DNA of 64,000 bases from Helicoverpa zea (lineage: Eukaryota > Arthropoda > Insecta > Lepidoptera > Noctuidae), in contig NC_061456.1 of the NCBI RefSeq assembly GCF_022581195.2, positions 5,892,501 through 5,956,500 of the forward strand. Reading direction: 5' to 3'. Within the stretch, counting starts at the first letter, position 1. Each line of letters starts with the position of its first letter. The notes beneath the pieces are model-generated. The model was not told where the DNA came from. It ran no database searches and worked only from the letters and a program-made list of their open reading frames with translations. The translations under genes were made by a program, and so were the position numbers. Shown here one piece after another: positions 12,731 to 24,849 of the stretch.

Positions 12731-13925
12731 ATTTTATAAAGACATTTGAGTCAGAACTTATAGATAGAGACATGTATTTTTAGACACGTCTTTCTTTACT
12801 GGTCGAGGTTCGTGGTTGAAAATATCATTGCCACATAAGAAAAAGGAAAAAAAAGAAAAGGCCTTATTTACAAGAAACAATCGGTATTTACGGGTATCAA
12901 AATAATATTGCCTAACAATACCTGAAGGAATTAATTAGGTAATTTATTAGGTGGCTTATTCAGCACAATACAAGAGGTAGGCGACCTTTGGCAAGGGCTA
13001 ATAAGCAAAATGTATTACGTATTTCTAGATGCTGGAATAATAAATCGGTTACTGATTAGTTCAATAAGTTATTGCCTTCAGGGGAAATACGTATTACGTA
13101 GGTATATTAATTACATGGGTGCATTTTTTTTGTAGTATTTGGAGTTTTGATGAATCAAAGTGAGCCATTGCTATAAAATTATATTGCCAAAACTGATAAA
13201 TACATATAATTTAATATAAAAATCTGCCTAGCAAAATTTAAAGGAATAAAACATAAAAAAATCCCGTCCCAACAAAAAAAGGTAATATTTGTACAAAATT
13301 TACCAGCGTTATCACATTATATTAAGATGGCAACATTTTTTTCCCCGTATTGTGTTGCTATATTTACGAGGTCGGGTCAGGCGTACCTGAGTGATGTCTA
13401 CGGCAGAGTTATGTTGGCCCTCTGGGTAAATATGGCTTTCATTTATCTAGGCCTTCATTTAATTAAACACCTAATGTTATTAAACCCTTGGAGAATAAGA
13501 CTGCAGAAAATCCTCTCGTTATTGGTAAAGTAACTAAAGAGAAAATGAAAGATTTTGATCTTAGGTCTAGCTTATTTAAAGCCCTTTGAATTCAAAGAAA
13601 GTTTTTAAGTAAATTGAATTAAATTCCAAAGTTTACATTTTGCTTTTATTTAAATTTACTGCGTATCTCAAAAGATGTTAGAACACCTAAACATGTACAC
13701 ACTTCAAAAAGATTGAATCATTTAAGTTCAATATAAACTTTGACTTTATTTACAAAAAGAGGTTTAGAGTTAGATTTTCAAATGCGCTTCAACTTTAATT
13801 ATCTCAAACTCATAAGTATGCTTTGTAAGACGGTAAAATCAGTCTTAAACTCTATTCGCCAAAATAGGAAACAGAAACTACTGGGTTCTACCACTTTGGA
13901 TTTCCAGCTAAGGTATATAATACCT
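12731..13925. other. No gene seen
   Basis: AT-rich sequence. The frame at 13327-13533 (plus) encodes a hydrophobic peptide with no family resemblance, and no splice or promoter context supports it. Confidence 0.4.
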
Positions 13926-14120
13926 CCCCAGCGGGGCCCAGCAGGGCTAAGGCCTGCCGGGGCTGCGGGTTGTTCGAAAGAGATACCGCGGCCCTGGTAC
14001 ATAAAAGGCCTAAGACGGAACACGACGGTTTTTAGTCAGTAAGAGTCTGACACTCCCTCACCGCTGCTAACCCACAGCGGGAGGGGTCATTTGATGATTT
14101 TTGACGTCGGAAAAGAAAAT
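13926..14120 (+). mobile_element. 195-bp SINE-like retroposon with 13-bp target duplication
   Basis: Flanked by a perfect 13-bp direct repeat GTATATAATACCT (13913-13925 and 14121-14133), the hallmark of target-primed retroposition. The body starts CCCCAGCGGGGCCCAGCAGG and contains GGGTTGTTCGAAAGAG, CATAAAAGGCC and GTCAGTAAGAGTCTGACACT. A GC-rich hairpin-like segment follows (CCGCTG...CAGCGG), and the element ends in an A-rich tail (GGAAAAGAAAAT). A second copy of the body occurs at 38458-38612. An open frame across it (13740-14042) is incidental. Confidence 0.8.
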
Positions 14121-14950
14121 GTATATAATACCTATCAACAACATTAATAATTCAACGATACATTCCAGTCTGTCGTCTCAATGTCTAACTAACTATGTCA
14201 TTAAAGATAGAATCTCTTAAATGATATTTTGATTTCAAATTCCCAAATAAATTATAGCGCCAGCTTCCGTCTTCAAATCGAATCGTCGACGTAGACGGTA
14301 GAAATTCATGTAAAATTTTAAAAGAAAATTGATCTTATATTACTTACATTATTCAAGAATACGACGTAACTTCGTAGTTTGTGATTCTAATAATATTCAA
14401 ATATTTGTGCCTGACTAGAGAATGTGGCTCAGATTGCGGAAAATGTAACGTATCAGGATCTGTCGGAATTTGTAACACACCTGTGGTGAAAAAATATTTT
14501 TAGCGAGTAAAACAGTCGTTCACACGGAACTGTGACGAGGTAGGCAGTTTTATTCTAGGCTAATCTAGTTTTCCCTGGAATGGAAGCCTTTTGGATTGAA
14601 AAAAGACATGAGATGAAACCGGCGGGTCCGAATGCTTTGCCATCGGTGTTCGCGGATAATACAATTTTTTGACGAATCGTACGTACCCGGATTCAAATGA
14701 TACTGAGTGAATTTCTTTTGTGAATGGAGTCCTTTATCATGTAAGGTTCGTTTTGGAGATTATATTACCAGTAGGACTGTACCAACAAAAATGTATCTTA
14801 GTTGTTTCTAAACATTTCAGATAGTTTGCCCGCTTATAAAAATTAGATAAAAAAGGAAGTTATTATCTAACCGATTTGATTTTTTTTCTTTTGAAAGGAG
14901 ACAAAGACTGCAAGATCCATATTTATCAGTGTCTTAATACTAATGCTTAC

Positions 14951-15059
14951 CTCTCTTTCCTCAGCTCACTGCTTCGCTTACGGAAGTTAGCGACGAGGAT
15001 CTGCAACTCTGAAGAGTGATGCTCGTATAGTTGGGACAGCTGCGTCGTGAAGTCAGCCA
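14951..15059 (-). CDS. Third exon (E3) of the unidentified gene; helical, possibly the start of an F-BAR-like domain
   Basis: A 109-nt exon with a clear acceptor (CTTTGTTCCAG|TGG) and a consensus donor (AAAGAGAG|GTAAGC). It enters in phase 1, exactly matching E2, and leaves in phase 2. The join reads FKLVKT-V-ADFTTQLSQLYEHHSS..., followed by an amphipathic, charged helix ending in FRKRSSELRKER. The helix pattern is reminiscent of the first helix of FCH/F-BAR membrane-binding domains. That is a low-confidence suggestion; other coiled-coil proteins would look similar. The next exon, which should begin in phase 2, was not found in 1-14950, so the following intron is probably longer than 14.9 kb. 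Coding status rests on matching phases, splice signals and protein-like composition. Confidence 0.72.
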
Positions 15060-18000
15060 CTGGAACAAAGGGAAATTATAAATGAAAGCTACCTTAACTG
15101 TACGCAAGTACTTCATTTATTGAAACGAAACTACTACAAGCTGGAAGTAAGGTGTCAGTTTATGATGTAAAACTATTACGGACATAACATAAGGTTCTGA
15201 TTTCTAGGATTGCCCTCTATCATATATGTATATGAGAATTTATATGAGATATCAATTTATCTGCATATAAATTCGTGTTTATTGTAATTCAAAACTTTTT
15301 GGAAATAAATTAGTATATTTTACACACTTTGATGTAAGAAGCATCTGTTCCCAAAAAGTTACTACTAAAGGTAAACAAGTTTCAAAGCCACAGGCTCATT
15401 TGAGGTTGAGATAATCCTACACAAGGCTCAAAACAACTAAAATTTGTTTCTAAAACTTGTACTTGAATTTACACACGATACACGTGATTTTACAACTCAT
15501 TATAACTTTGATGTTTACAGCTGGGGTATTGTTCATAAAGGTTCAATACATTGGTTCATTACAGGTATAAGAGCTAAATTAAACACTTTTACTTTACCGC
15601 GGTAAGTTACGTATAAGTTCGTAAGTAAAATTTTCCTTCATGTTAAGTAGTACCTACACTATGTTCAATACTTGAGCACCAGTGGGTTTAAAAACAGAAA
15701 AGTTTGAGAAACGCAGAACAGGCACATTGATCATCAAGTTTCAGTTGTTTGATCTAAAAAGTTAAATTTTCTTCGTATTATGGAATATGTTAAGCTGGAA
15801 TTTCTCAGAATGGTAATTTTCAAGATTAATAACTTTGTAGAAGAAGATGGGAAGCTTTGGGTAATCAGCGGTTCAGAAGGCAAAAAAACGAAAAACTTAC
15901 TCTTATTCTTAGAAAATTATTCTTTTTAGTATTTTTTTATAAAATATCGGCATAAGTTAAAAAAGCTAGGCTTAAGTTAGCTGAAAAATTTATTTGTTTA
16001 CGAGATAAAAGAAGATTTTTGACCGACTGCGCCAGAAGGAATGTTGAGCTTTTCAATTGACAAACATAAAAATTCCCTCAACCTTTCTTTTTGATAACAA
16101 ATTCGTGAACAAAAAGAAATTCTTGTCAAAGTCTGATACCGAATTGTTTTTCTGTACCCAATGTATATGATACTAATAGCATTAATCTTCATACTGATTT
16201 ATGACCCCAAACAAACTATCGACCGACTAAAAGTTTGCATTGTACGGTAAACAGAAAATTATAAAAAAGGACTACATTTTCTTGAACCCACATAAAATAT
16301 TAGCTATGTAAAGATTCATTGGAAATACATTTAAAACTTTTAGACGTATTACCGCAGTGGGATTAGACTCGCGCACGAGTTTTCCAAAGAAATTTGATCG
16401 TCGTACTTCGCAACTTCGGAGTTCCAAACATTTTCCCTATTAAACCTGTAAGTACTTAGATACCTGTATCGGGAGTGCACTTAAACTACCTAATCTTGCG
16501 TACATACTTTAGTTATTTCACCTTACGCTTAAACGTTACAAAAATATTAAAAGTGTATGTATATTAAGCGTACAATATCATGTCCATAAAATATATTCAG
16601 CAAATTGAATATGAGATAGAATTTCACATTTTTGTGTTAAGGGATCGTTTCATGAATTATGTACAAAAAATATGGTAAATTGTCAAGATGTTACAACGGT
16701 TACATCAATATTCTAACGCAGTGAATCAAATATTTTTGCGAACCAACGGTTTTTAAGGCTTAACTGAATTAGCGAAATGACCGATGATTTTTGTGAAGAA
16801 AAATAGTTTTTTTACTATACAATTATAATTACAATATGATAAACATACAATTCCCAAGTTACCTAGTTTTCAAGAATGTAAAAATAAAACTAAAAGTGGA
16901 GCTTAGCAACATAAAAATAAAGCCTACAAGTTAGTTCAACTTTTAAGACGCCTGCCGTTCGCCGAACTGACCGAAGTCTGCAGATTTTGAATATTCTATG
17001 AAAGCAAGAGCGGGCTCACAAAGTTTTTAAAATAAAGTCGTGAACATAAACAGAATAATTTTATGAACGTGCTAATATTGTAAGCTTACTGCAGTGTAGT
17101 TTGATGCAGGTACTTAGGTAGTACTTTGTATATTTTAAGTGGTTTCATTGATATTTTAGTATGACCAGAGTTTGTAACGAAAATTATTATTATTGAATTT
17201 ATTTTAGTAACAAAATGGAAAATTTTGTTTTTGAATAATTTTAAAGGACATTTCAAATAACTAACGTGTTTTTTTAGAAAGAGTAAATAAACTAATTAGC
17301 CTGAGCTAATTGCTCCCCTAGTCTTGTGTAATAAAGCAATGCCTAGTAGTAATCGTAATCGTCTTTGATGGTGTTAGAATAATTAATACGTCAATTTACT
17401 CGTAAACAGATTACCTCGTTGAAGGCATTATTGATGATTTGATTAGATAAGTATTTCTAAGGGCTTAACATCAATGTATGATATGGGAACTCAAACTAAA
17501 CATAAGGTTATAGAAGGCTTGATACATAAGTTTTTACAACCATTTTTTCAAAACTTATTTACATACCTACCTACACCGTATTTACTCACCCACATAATAA
17601 ATCTGAATCTTATTGAACTTACGAGATATTCATTTCTCATCAAATATAAGCCTTTCGGTTTGTAATTCAATAATTGGCTCTATCGAAGCGGAGCACGATT
17701 TGAAGTTGCAGTTTGGAAACTATTGATACCGTATTTTAGTTGCAATGTGGAAAGCGTAATTTCCTCTTAATTTCAGTAGCGTAGGTAACAAACTGAATCA
17801 TAGTTTTGATGTCATTGTACGACAAGTTATCAAAAGTAAAAACCACTGTGGAATTTCATGGTCAACTCAATAAAGGATGCAAAACAAGCCTTAAAAAAAC
17901 TCATTCGCTATTTAAAACAACATACGCGGAAACGTTCTCGTAACAAAACACGTCGAAATTCTCTGTTCTTTCACTCCATTGAGCAATTCGACGCAAACCT

Positions 18001-21000
18001 GTCAGGTGTCCTATTGTGAATTTTAAAACAATTCACAAAGGGATCCCGAGTAAACCAGCAATATCTTGTGAATAACATGAACGACAAAACAGATGTAGGC
18101 AACGCTTGAATAATACAGTTCGTAAGTCGGAGTAGACGGTTAGGTCAATCACTCGGCTTGTTTAGACAATCTGGACGTAAAATTAATTTGACGCTGCAAG
18201 ACTGGCTAATAAGGTAATGTAATGTAAGTAATAAGGTAATGTGAGATGAAACGTGATTGCATTTTTCTTCCAATACAAAAAGAAATACGGGAATACAGAA
18301 TTAACTTGTGTGATTATCATATTTATTTTTCAAAAGAATAATTAATAAGCCTGACAAACCGATATTTCGTTATAAGTAAGTTTCTGTTTATTATGGCCCG
18401 AAATAATTTTACCTAATACTTTAATTCTCGTTGCTGAAATAGATTTCATAAATCCATATCCAACCTTCAATTTGTTGAGATCATTACGAATCGATATCGG
18501 ATTGTGATAATTATACCCGTATCAATTTCGATTGTAATTAATTATATAATTATAAACTCTTCCATTTGTTAACGATTTTAATTGAGGTTGAACTCCTGAA
18601 AATACCTTGGAATTGGAGCATTATTATATTCATGGACAATATTGGGGAATTTCTGGGGTATTTTGTAATAATTTTAAGCATTTTAGGTTCTGCGAAGGTG
18701 CGGGCTCTGTGTTGGGTTATAGGTAGAAACGTACTTTGGATTATTATGATTATTGACTGTGAATTTCACCAGAAATCTAGCTACCTCTATAAATTCTGTC
18801 TTAAATGGATATGGTTATTTTATGAAAATGGCTGAAACGTTAATTGTAGACTTCTTGAAGGACATTCTAATAATAAGTAAGAAAATATAAAATTTGAATT
18901 TAAGTTCTGCTGACGTGAGCTACTCTGGCAAAAATCTCTTTATTGCTGAGGTGACTTTTAAATTATTAAACTTTTTCATTATTCAAATATTAATTTTAAC
19001 TACAGTCACAGATGCCGCATGAAAAGTTTTCGCATTTAGTTTTAGCATTCTATGGCAGGTAATTGAGATAAATGGCCTAAATCATGATGGGCAGTTTATG
19101 TTGATCTACGTAGACCGATTACATTAGCCGACACTCTAGTATAGTGTCTGACACATTTAACGTTACGTAACTTATTCTGTCCGCAACTCGGACACTATCG
19201 GATTATTTTATATTGTTTAGAACATCGGAGTTAAGAGTTCTGAAGTTTGTTAATTGTTTAAACTTGTTTGCGAACCTATTCTCTCGTATTCGGTGACTGT
19301 TGGCGTGGCCTCTAACACAATGTTTAATTTCATTATTTTATTATAACTTACATCTAATATTTAAGGAGTATAGCAATTTCGAAATGTGGTCTAACCGATA
19401 CAGTGGATTTGAACTATTATTACCTAAGTTTAAATTAATACCTAACTCAAGTCTGTTACTAATTCAAAATGCCTTCATAGACTTGATATTGACAGAAGTA
19501 GTTTACAGATTCTGATTACTAAGGCCAGATCTACTTTGTCAATAGTTCATTATACAGATGATATCAGGCACAAAGAAATTCGAGGGTTTGCGGTACCAAA
19601 TCGTGGCTACCAAATTGACCTTTCGCGCAGTACAGCGAAAATTTGTTCGAGGACAAAAACTTTTGGAGCCGAAAATGGAAATTGGAAAGTTCGTTGACCG
19701 TTTGACATATCAATTCAATTCTATCAAGTCAGATTTCTATCTGAGAAATGTTAATTGTGATCAAAGAGAGTTAACATCAAAGGAATGTTGTAATTTATGT
19801 TCTGAGGTTTATAAAAGAAGTTTTTGCTAACGAGTGCATAGAGAATTGAATGTTTTATCATAGTTACTGAATTTGCCACATTCGGTGCTGCTCGATAAAA
19901 TACTGTAAAGTTTTATGAAAAACTTTCAGCAGACTTTACGTTTGTAATTTGTTATATTAATAAAATAAAAAGTCGGCCGATAGGTTTTTAAACTTAAACG
20001 TACGGACGTTGTTATTCTTATTACTGAATATTATTCTTATAGTTATAATACACTTAGAAAAACACATTCATGACACACAGTTTTATTTTCCATGAAACCA
20101 ATTTTATTAAAACATTATTATCCAAACCATATTATGTTAAAGTCCATCTCAAAAAAAAATTACTCATTTTGAAGTAAGTAGCCTTCTCTTACATATAACG
20201 AAAAATACTTTTATACTACCTACAAAATATAGCAGCAAAAAAAAAACGATGATACTATTACAATCCAATCTCTTCAGTAAATCTTGTTACAAAATGTAAC
20301 TGTTTTGTGATTACGACAATAATTTAACATAATATTAGGATTCCGACAAAGTGATAAAGAACCGGAAAATGGAACAGTAAAATTGTCCTCAGTATTTTTA
20401 AATATGTTTACATTTCGGGCCATTTTTCTTTTTAAATATTCAGTGTCTTTCATCTGAATGAATATTCATTGTATACTTTTCGGATTGTGTTTTAAACTCT
20501 TTTATGGAGAGAGATTTTGCACTTGGTGTAAAAATGATTTAATACCACCTTATAAGGAAATTGTAGCCAACGGTGTAGGTAAACACTATAAAATACTTTT
20601 GAAGTAAACAAGCAATATGATTAAAACAAAAATTACATTTGGAATCTTATTCTATGAAAGACACAATTACTTTACAGAATTATCTATCGAGTGGATTTAT
20701 TGTCATAATCGTATTACATATTTTAATCAATATTTAAGTTAGCAACAGTAACGGTACGAAAACACGAGTTGCTGATAAATCTTACAATATCCTGTATTTC
20801 TTCCGTGCCGTTTTTGGACGTAAAATAAAAATCCTTTGCTTAGCCAATTTGGAGCAAAGAAAAATGTTTACAAAATAAAAGATACCAAAAACATCAATGT
20901 TCTTCAGTTGCTTTCCGACAACAAATAGACACAAAAAAAACTAATAATAAACATCATTTACAAACTATTTCTGTTACTAATACGAAGAACGGGAAACTTT

Positions 21001-21234
21001 GTGCTTTAGGAAACTTATTTACCGACTTTGTTTACGCCGAGTTTCGGACGAATGGACTTAGCCGAGATGTGCCAGCAGCTGGCTTCGATAAATTTCTTTA
21101 GCAAATTCAATCCTTCACACGTGTTTGCTCTTAAATTTTGTATGAGAAAAATTTGGTGCAAGGAAATTCCTCTTATCCAGCCAACTATTACTAAGTTTAA
21201 ATGTGCTGAAGCAGTGAATAATGTCGCATTTAAG

Positions 21235-21244
21235 TTTATTTATT
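21235..21244 (-). terminator. Overlapping poly(A) signals of the ppk-like gene
   Basis: Two overlapping AATAAA hexamers (minus strand, 21244-21239 and 21240-21235) begin only 13 nt after the TAA stop codon of the channel gene. This implies a very short 3' untranslated region. Together with the upstream TATA box they delimit a compact intronless transcription unit of about 1.45 kb. Confidence 0.6.
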
Positions 21245-21256
21245 AGGCAAACATTT

Positions 21257-22606
21257 TTAAGCAAACTTCCACCTCTTAAAACATAGATAGTACATAATTT
21301 CAACGATCGAAAGCAGAGATCCACCAAAGCAAAGTCCAAAGCAGTTTCCCATGGCCACGACTAGATCCAACGTAGTTCTCGCAACTTGCCTCGTGACTCT
21401 CTGATACGGACGGTTATTCAGTATAAACCGAGCAGGCTTAACTTTCAACTCCTTTTCAGGCTCCAACAATTTCTTAGAGACCACATTGTAATCAGGTTCC
21501 GTACACGATGGCAAACAATCGCAGTTTAAACCAGTCTCATTCGTCCCAGGAACCTGCAGCTTTCTCAGTACTTTGTAGTGCTTCGTCAAACACTTTAATC
21601 CCTCCAAATCGCAATATTGATCTTTGTATTGGACCGGAGATAAGTGATGTGTACATCCACAGAGCTTCAATTGGGCCTCAATGCGACATTGAATAATACA
21701 CACGGAGTAGCTGTATTGTTGGAAGGCTATGTAGCTCGCTGGAACTTCGTCAGGGAATCTACATTGACGTACCTCGGGAGCGATCAAAGGTACTTCCGGC
21801 TCATTCACCACATCCATAATTGAAAACCTCACTGTTGCTTCTGCTCCGTATAGCGTCGTTATCCTCCGATCATGTTCCATATTCCAAAAGGGTATGTCTT
21901 CTGGCGAATGAATGAATGACTCGTAATCTTGTGATAAAGTTATTTCGAGAACGCCCGCCTCTGGGTTTTTTGCGAGAGCGGACGTGGAAAACATTTTGTA
22001 ATTTCCACCAACGTGCTTGTTGTTAATTGAATAACATCTACCGTACTCTGTTTGTAGAGGTTTGAAATATTTACAGCAGTTAATTTCTTGGCCATTCCAC
22101 TTGCACGATTTGAATAGGTATTTGCAGGACGTGCGGAATTTCGACACAATTTCCGAATAATCACGTGAACACAAAGTTGTATTTAGGCACGTTGAAGAGC
22201 AACTGAAGCATGTTCCACTGAAGAAAGTTATTTCGGCGAGAAAACGATCATACTTTTGTCCGTCTTTGAGGTCGAATAACTTGCTGAGTGACCAAAGTTT
22301 TTCAATGTTTGCAATCTCGCAGACGGTGACCGAGGCAAATGTTGTGTTCCAGTCGAGGTAATCAGTGCGCGTCGTGAAGCGTATTGTGTTCTCCTGGTAA
22401 TGATCGTAGTACTTGCGAATTGTCGCCACAGCTATGATCCACACATGAATGTAAATTATGAAATATATGATTCGGTAAATTAAGTGAACATCTTTGCGAA
22501 CTAGGTAACTAGGCCCGTGAACAGTGAGATTTCTACAAGTGTAAATAATTCGACGATAAAAGAGTAAAATATGCTCTTTGATTTTAGGTAAACAGTGTAT
22601 CTTCAT
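21257..22606 (-). CDS. ppk: Pickpocket-like DEG/ENaC sodium channel subunit, single exon, 449 aa
   Basis: Predicted subunit of an amiloride-sensitive-type cation channel of the plasma membrane; insect relatives act in taste, water, pheromone, touch and osmotic sensing. Family hallmarks appear in order. A short cytoplasmic N-terminus carries the His-Gly gating motif (H30-G31 in TVHGPSYL). TM1 is at about residues 43-63, followed by FASVTVC (90-96). The extracellular loop is cysteine-rich, with TEYGRCYSIN (186-195), a C-x-x-x-C-x-x-x-x-x-x-x-x-C-G-C region (303-318) and CDCLPSC (362-368). TM2 is at about 413-441 with the selectivity-filter motif GLCFGGSLLSIVEI (424-437; G-x-S at 428-430). The C-terminal tail is very short. 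Length is at the low end for insect pickpockets, but both membrane segments and all core motifs are present and the frame is unbroken, so it looks intact. A TATA box lies upstream and poly(A) signals directly downstream. It lies inside an intron of another minus-strand gene. Family is secure; the ppk subfamily number cannot be set from the sequence alone. Confidence 0.93.
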   Translation of the reverse strand: MKIHCLPKIKEHILLFYRRIIYTCRNLTVHGPSYLVRKDVHLIYRIIYFIIYIHVWIIAVATIRKYYDHYQENTIRFTTRTDYLDWNTTFASVTVCEIANIEKLWSLSKLFDLKDGQKYDRFLAEITFFSGTCFSCSSTCLNTTLCSRDYSEIVSKFRTSCKYLFKSCKWNGQEINCCKYFKPLQTEYGRCYSINNKHVGGNYKMFSTSALAKNPEAGVLEITLSQDYESFIHSPEDIPFWNMEHDRRITTLYGAEATVRFSIMDVVNEPEVPLIAPEVRQCRFPDEVPASYIAFQQYSYSVCIIQCRIEAQLKLCGCTHHLSPVQYKDQYCDLEGLKCLTKHYKVLRKLQVPGTNETGLNCDCLPSCTEPDYNVVSKKLLEPEKELKVKPARFILNNRPYQRVTRQVARTTLDLVVAMGNCFGLCFGGSLLSIVEIMYYLCFKRWKFA

Positions 22607-22677
22607 TTTGTTTAGCTTTATGGTTTGAACAGAAACGTAATCAGAGTCAGAATGGAAGGTTTGTAATGGGACCGTTA

Positions 22678-22685
22678 TTTATATA
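22678..22685 (-). promoter_or_regulatory. TATA box of the ppk-like gene
   Basis: On the minus strand the sequence TATATAAA lies 72-79 nt before the ATG of the channel gene. Transcription would be expected to start about 30 nt downstream (near 22655), inside a pyrimidine-rich stretch (CCTTCCATTCTG). That gives a 5' leader of roughly 50 nt without need of an upstream exon. The start site itself is inferred. Confidence 0.6.
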
Positions 22686-24688
22686 ATGCACGGATTTAAC
22701 GATCACACGAAAGGAATCCATTTGCTTAATGCTTCAGATGTGGTATAATACACATAACGTTAATTAATGCATAATAGCACATAATAGTAGTAAAGGTACG
22801 AACAGATGAGAATAAAAATATGAACTCCGTTGTTTTCTGCTTTGCGGTTTGCTCCTTTTGTAACTTGTAATTAATAAAGTGCGCACTTGTGGTATGAAAA
22901 TCACATGTTGCTGTTGAGACCTCGTATTGCGGTGGTTAGTGCAAAATAATGTACTTTAATTAGCTGCAGCCACTTCCACAATATTGTTATTTAGGTAATT
23001 TCTTTTTCATTTATTAATTACCTAGGCAGTTACTTTGTTGTTTTTGTAATAATATAAATACCTAGTTAAACATGATGGCTGCCTGTACCAAGTTCCTAAT
23101 TAAAATTGGTAAGAGTTTCTGTAGTTTCATAATATTTTACACCTTGCAAAATAAAACATGAATCACGCTATTTAAACTTTGAAATATAAGTGCCAACGCC
23201 AATCAGCTTATTTGTACCTGGTCAATTATTCATTATTATTATAGCTAATGTAACAATATGTTGATAAAAAAGCTCGTGTGAAATAGCCCGAAGCAAGTTA
23301 AAAGGTAGAACAAAGTGGACTTTTAGGTAAAATGTTTTAACAAAGCCTAGTAATGGTCTTTGTTTACTTTTTTGTAAATGTAGTATTCTGTAGGAAAGAC
23401 GTAGAATTTAATACAATACTTTTACCCACAGAGTTCACGTTTACTCCTAGGTAGGTCAAGGGAATGCACGAGAAATTTAATATTTTTGCTGCATTTATTA
23501 ATATAACTGAGTCTTTGTCCTATTAAACATCCTCATCGTCTCGTTTTACCGTAGACCCGAGATTTTCCTACCCACGACCCGGGGCAGGTGGCAGCTAACC
23601 TTAATTATCACTTCACCTCAATTTATACAAGAACAATATAATAACACAGAATAAAACGTCTAATGATGACAAAATATGTTGGCTTTGCGCCATTTTAAAT
23701 TATCTAGGTGTACTGAAAACTCGAGTTCTAATTTTTCTTTTATAAAAAAGTAATTACGTGCTTACATACACTGGGCTTTCGTGTGTTATAGCGCTGGCTT
23801 AAAACGCTAATGTACAAACGTTGTAAAATAAAAATATAAAGAATCCTTGAATGCATTGTTGAGGGAATTAATTTAAGAGAATTATGGATGCTGGAGCGAG
23901 ATTAATCCTGAAGTCGTTCTGCCAGATTATGATAGGATTGGAAATCGTATAGTTACAGCTCCTATGTTGCCGTAGTAATTAGATTTCCTCGTTTGAATCA
24001 CTCGGTTTACGGAGACTAATCTCATAATTAATGGATGACTTTTGGAAAATAAACTTTGGAATTTCAAACGATTCACTTTTGATGGAAGAAAATTGTTAAG
24101 TAAACTTTTCTTGGGATTTTCACCACATCTTTCTAGTATTCTATAGTATCATTCTTAAACGCGTCAATTATAATTTTTCTGAGAAAAAGTAACAATAAAT
24201 GCAATCCCCAGAAGTGAAGTATCAAGGAGAAAATGTATGAAAATAACATCATTTTCGAATAACCGTTTTCGGAGCGTGTGTTCACAAAATATTGATACAA
24301 AATTCTAAACATCGTCAACCATGTTCACAAAATTCTATCATGAAATCCAATTATTGTAGGATTTAGAAGCTTAGACTCCCGCCGTGCAGTGTAAAGAGAG
24401 AACATGGGTGGCCCAAATTTACATACGTGTGTCATAAAAATAGTATAATTTTTGGTGTTTTACTTCTTAATTAAAGTCTACTAATAATACTAATCTCATA
24501 AGTCTAGTACTAGACTAGACTTATGACTATAACCCCTTCATACCATAGAAGTATAAAGTCTTGTTTAAATTCTTTAAAATAAAAAGCAAAGTTTTTTTTT
24601 CTAAAAATACCGTTGTTATGATACTTTTCGACCTGTGTTGGCGCTAAGCTAGGAAGCTAAATCGCCGCCCACACTTAAATTACATTGA

Positions 24689-24849
24689 TTAAATTAGTCT
24701 TAAGTATAAACCTACATGATTTTCTATGAATAGAATCTTAAAAAATGTATTCCTACATCTTCCAAATTGTTTAAATTAGTCTTAAGTATAAACCTACATG
24801 ATTTTCTATGAATAGAATCTTAAAAAATATATTCCTACATCTTCCAAAT
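24689..24849. repeat. 82-bp tandem duplication, two copies
   Basis: The unit starting TTAAATTAGTCTTAAGTATA occurs at 24689-24770 and again at 24771-24849. The copies differ by one base in the shared part (AAAAATGTAT versus AAAAATATAT), apart from the truncated end of copy two. A recent local duplication in the intron. Confidence 0.85.

Noticed and set aside
13740..14042. 100-codon plus-strand frame
   Set aside because: It runs through the retroposon at 13926-14120 and its flank. The protein resembles nothing, and the frame is a by-product of the repeat.
19558..19830. 90-codon plus-strand frame with several cysteines
   Set aside because: Looks superficially like a small secreted protein, but lacks a signal peptide and any conserved cysteine pattern.
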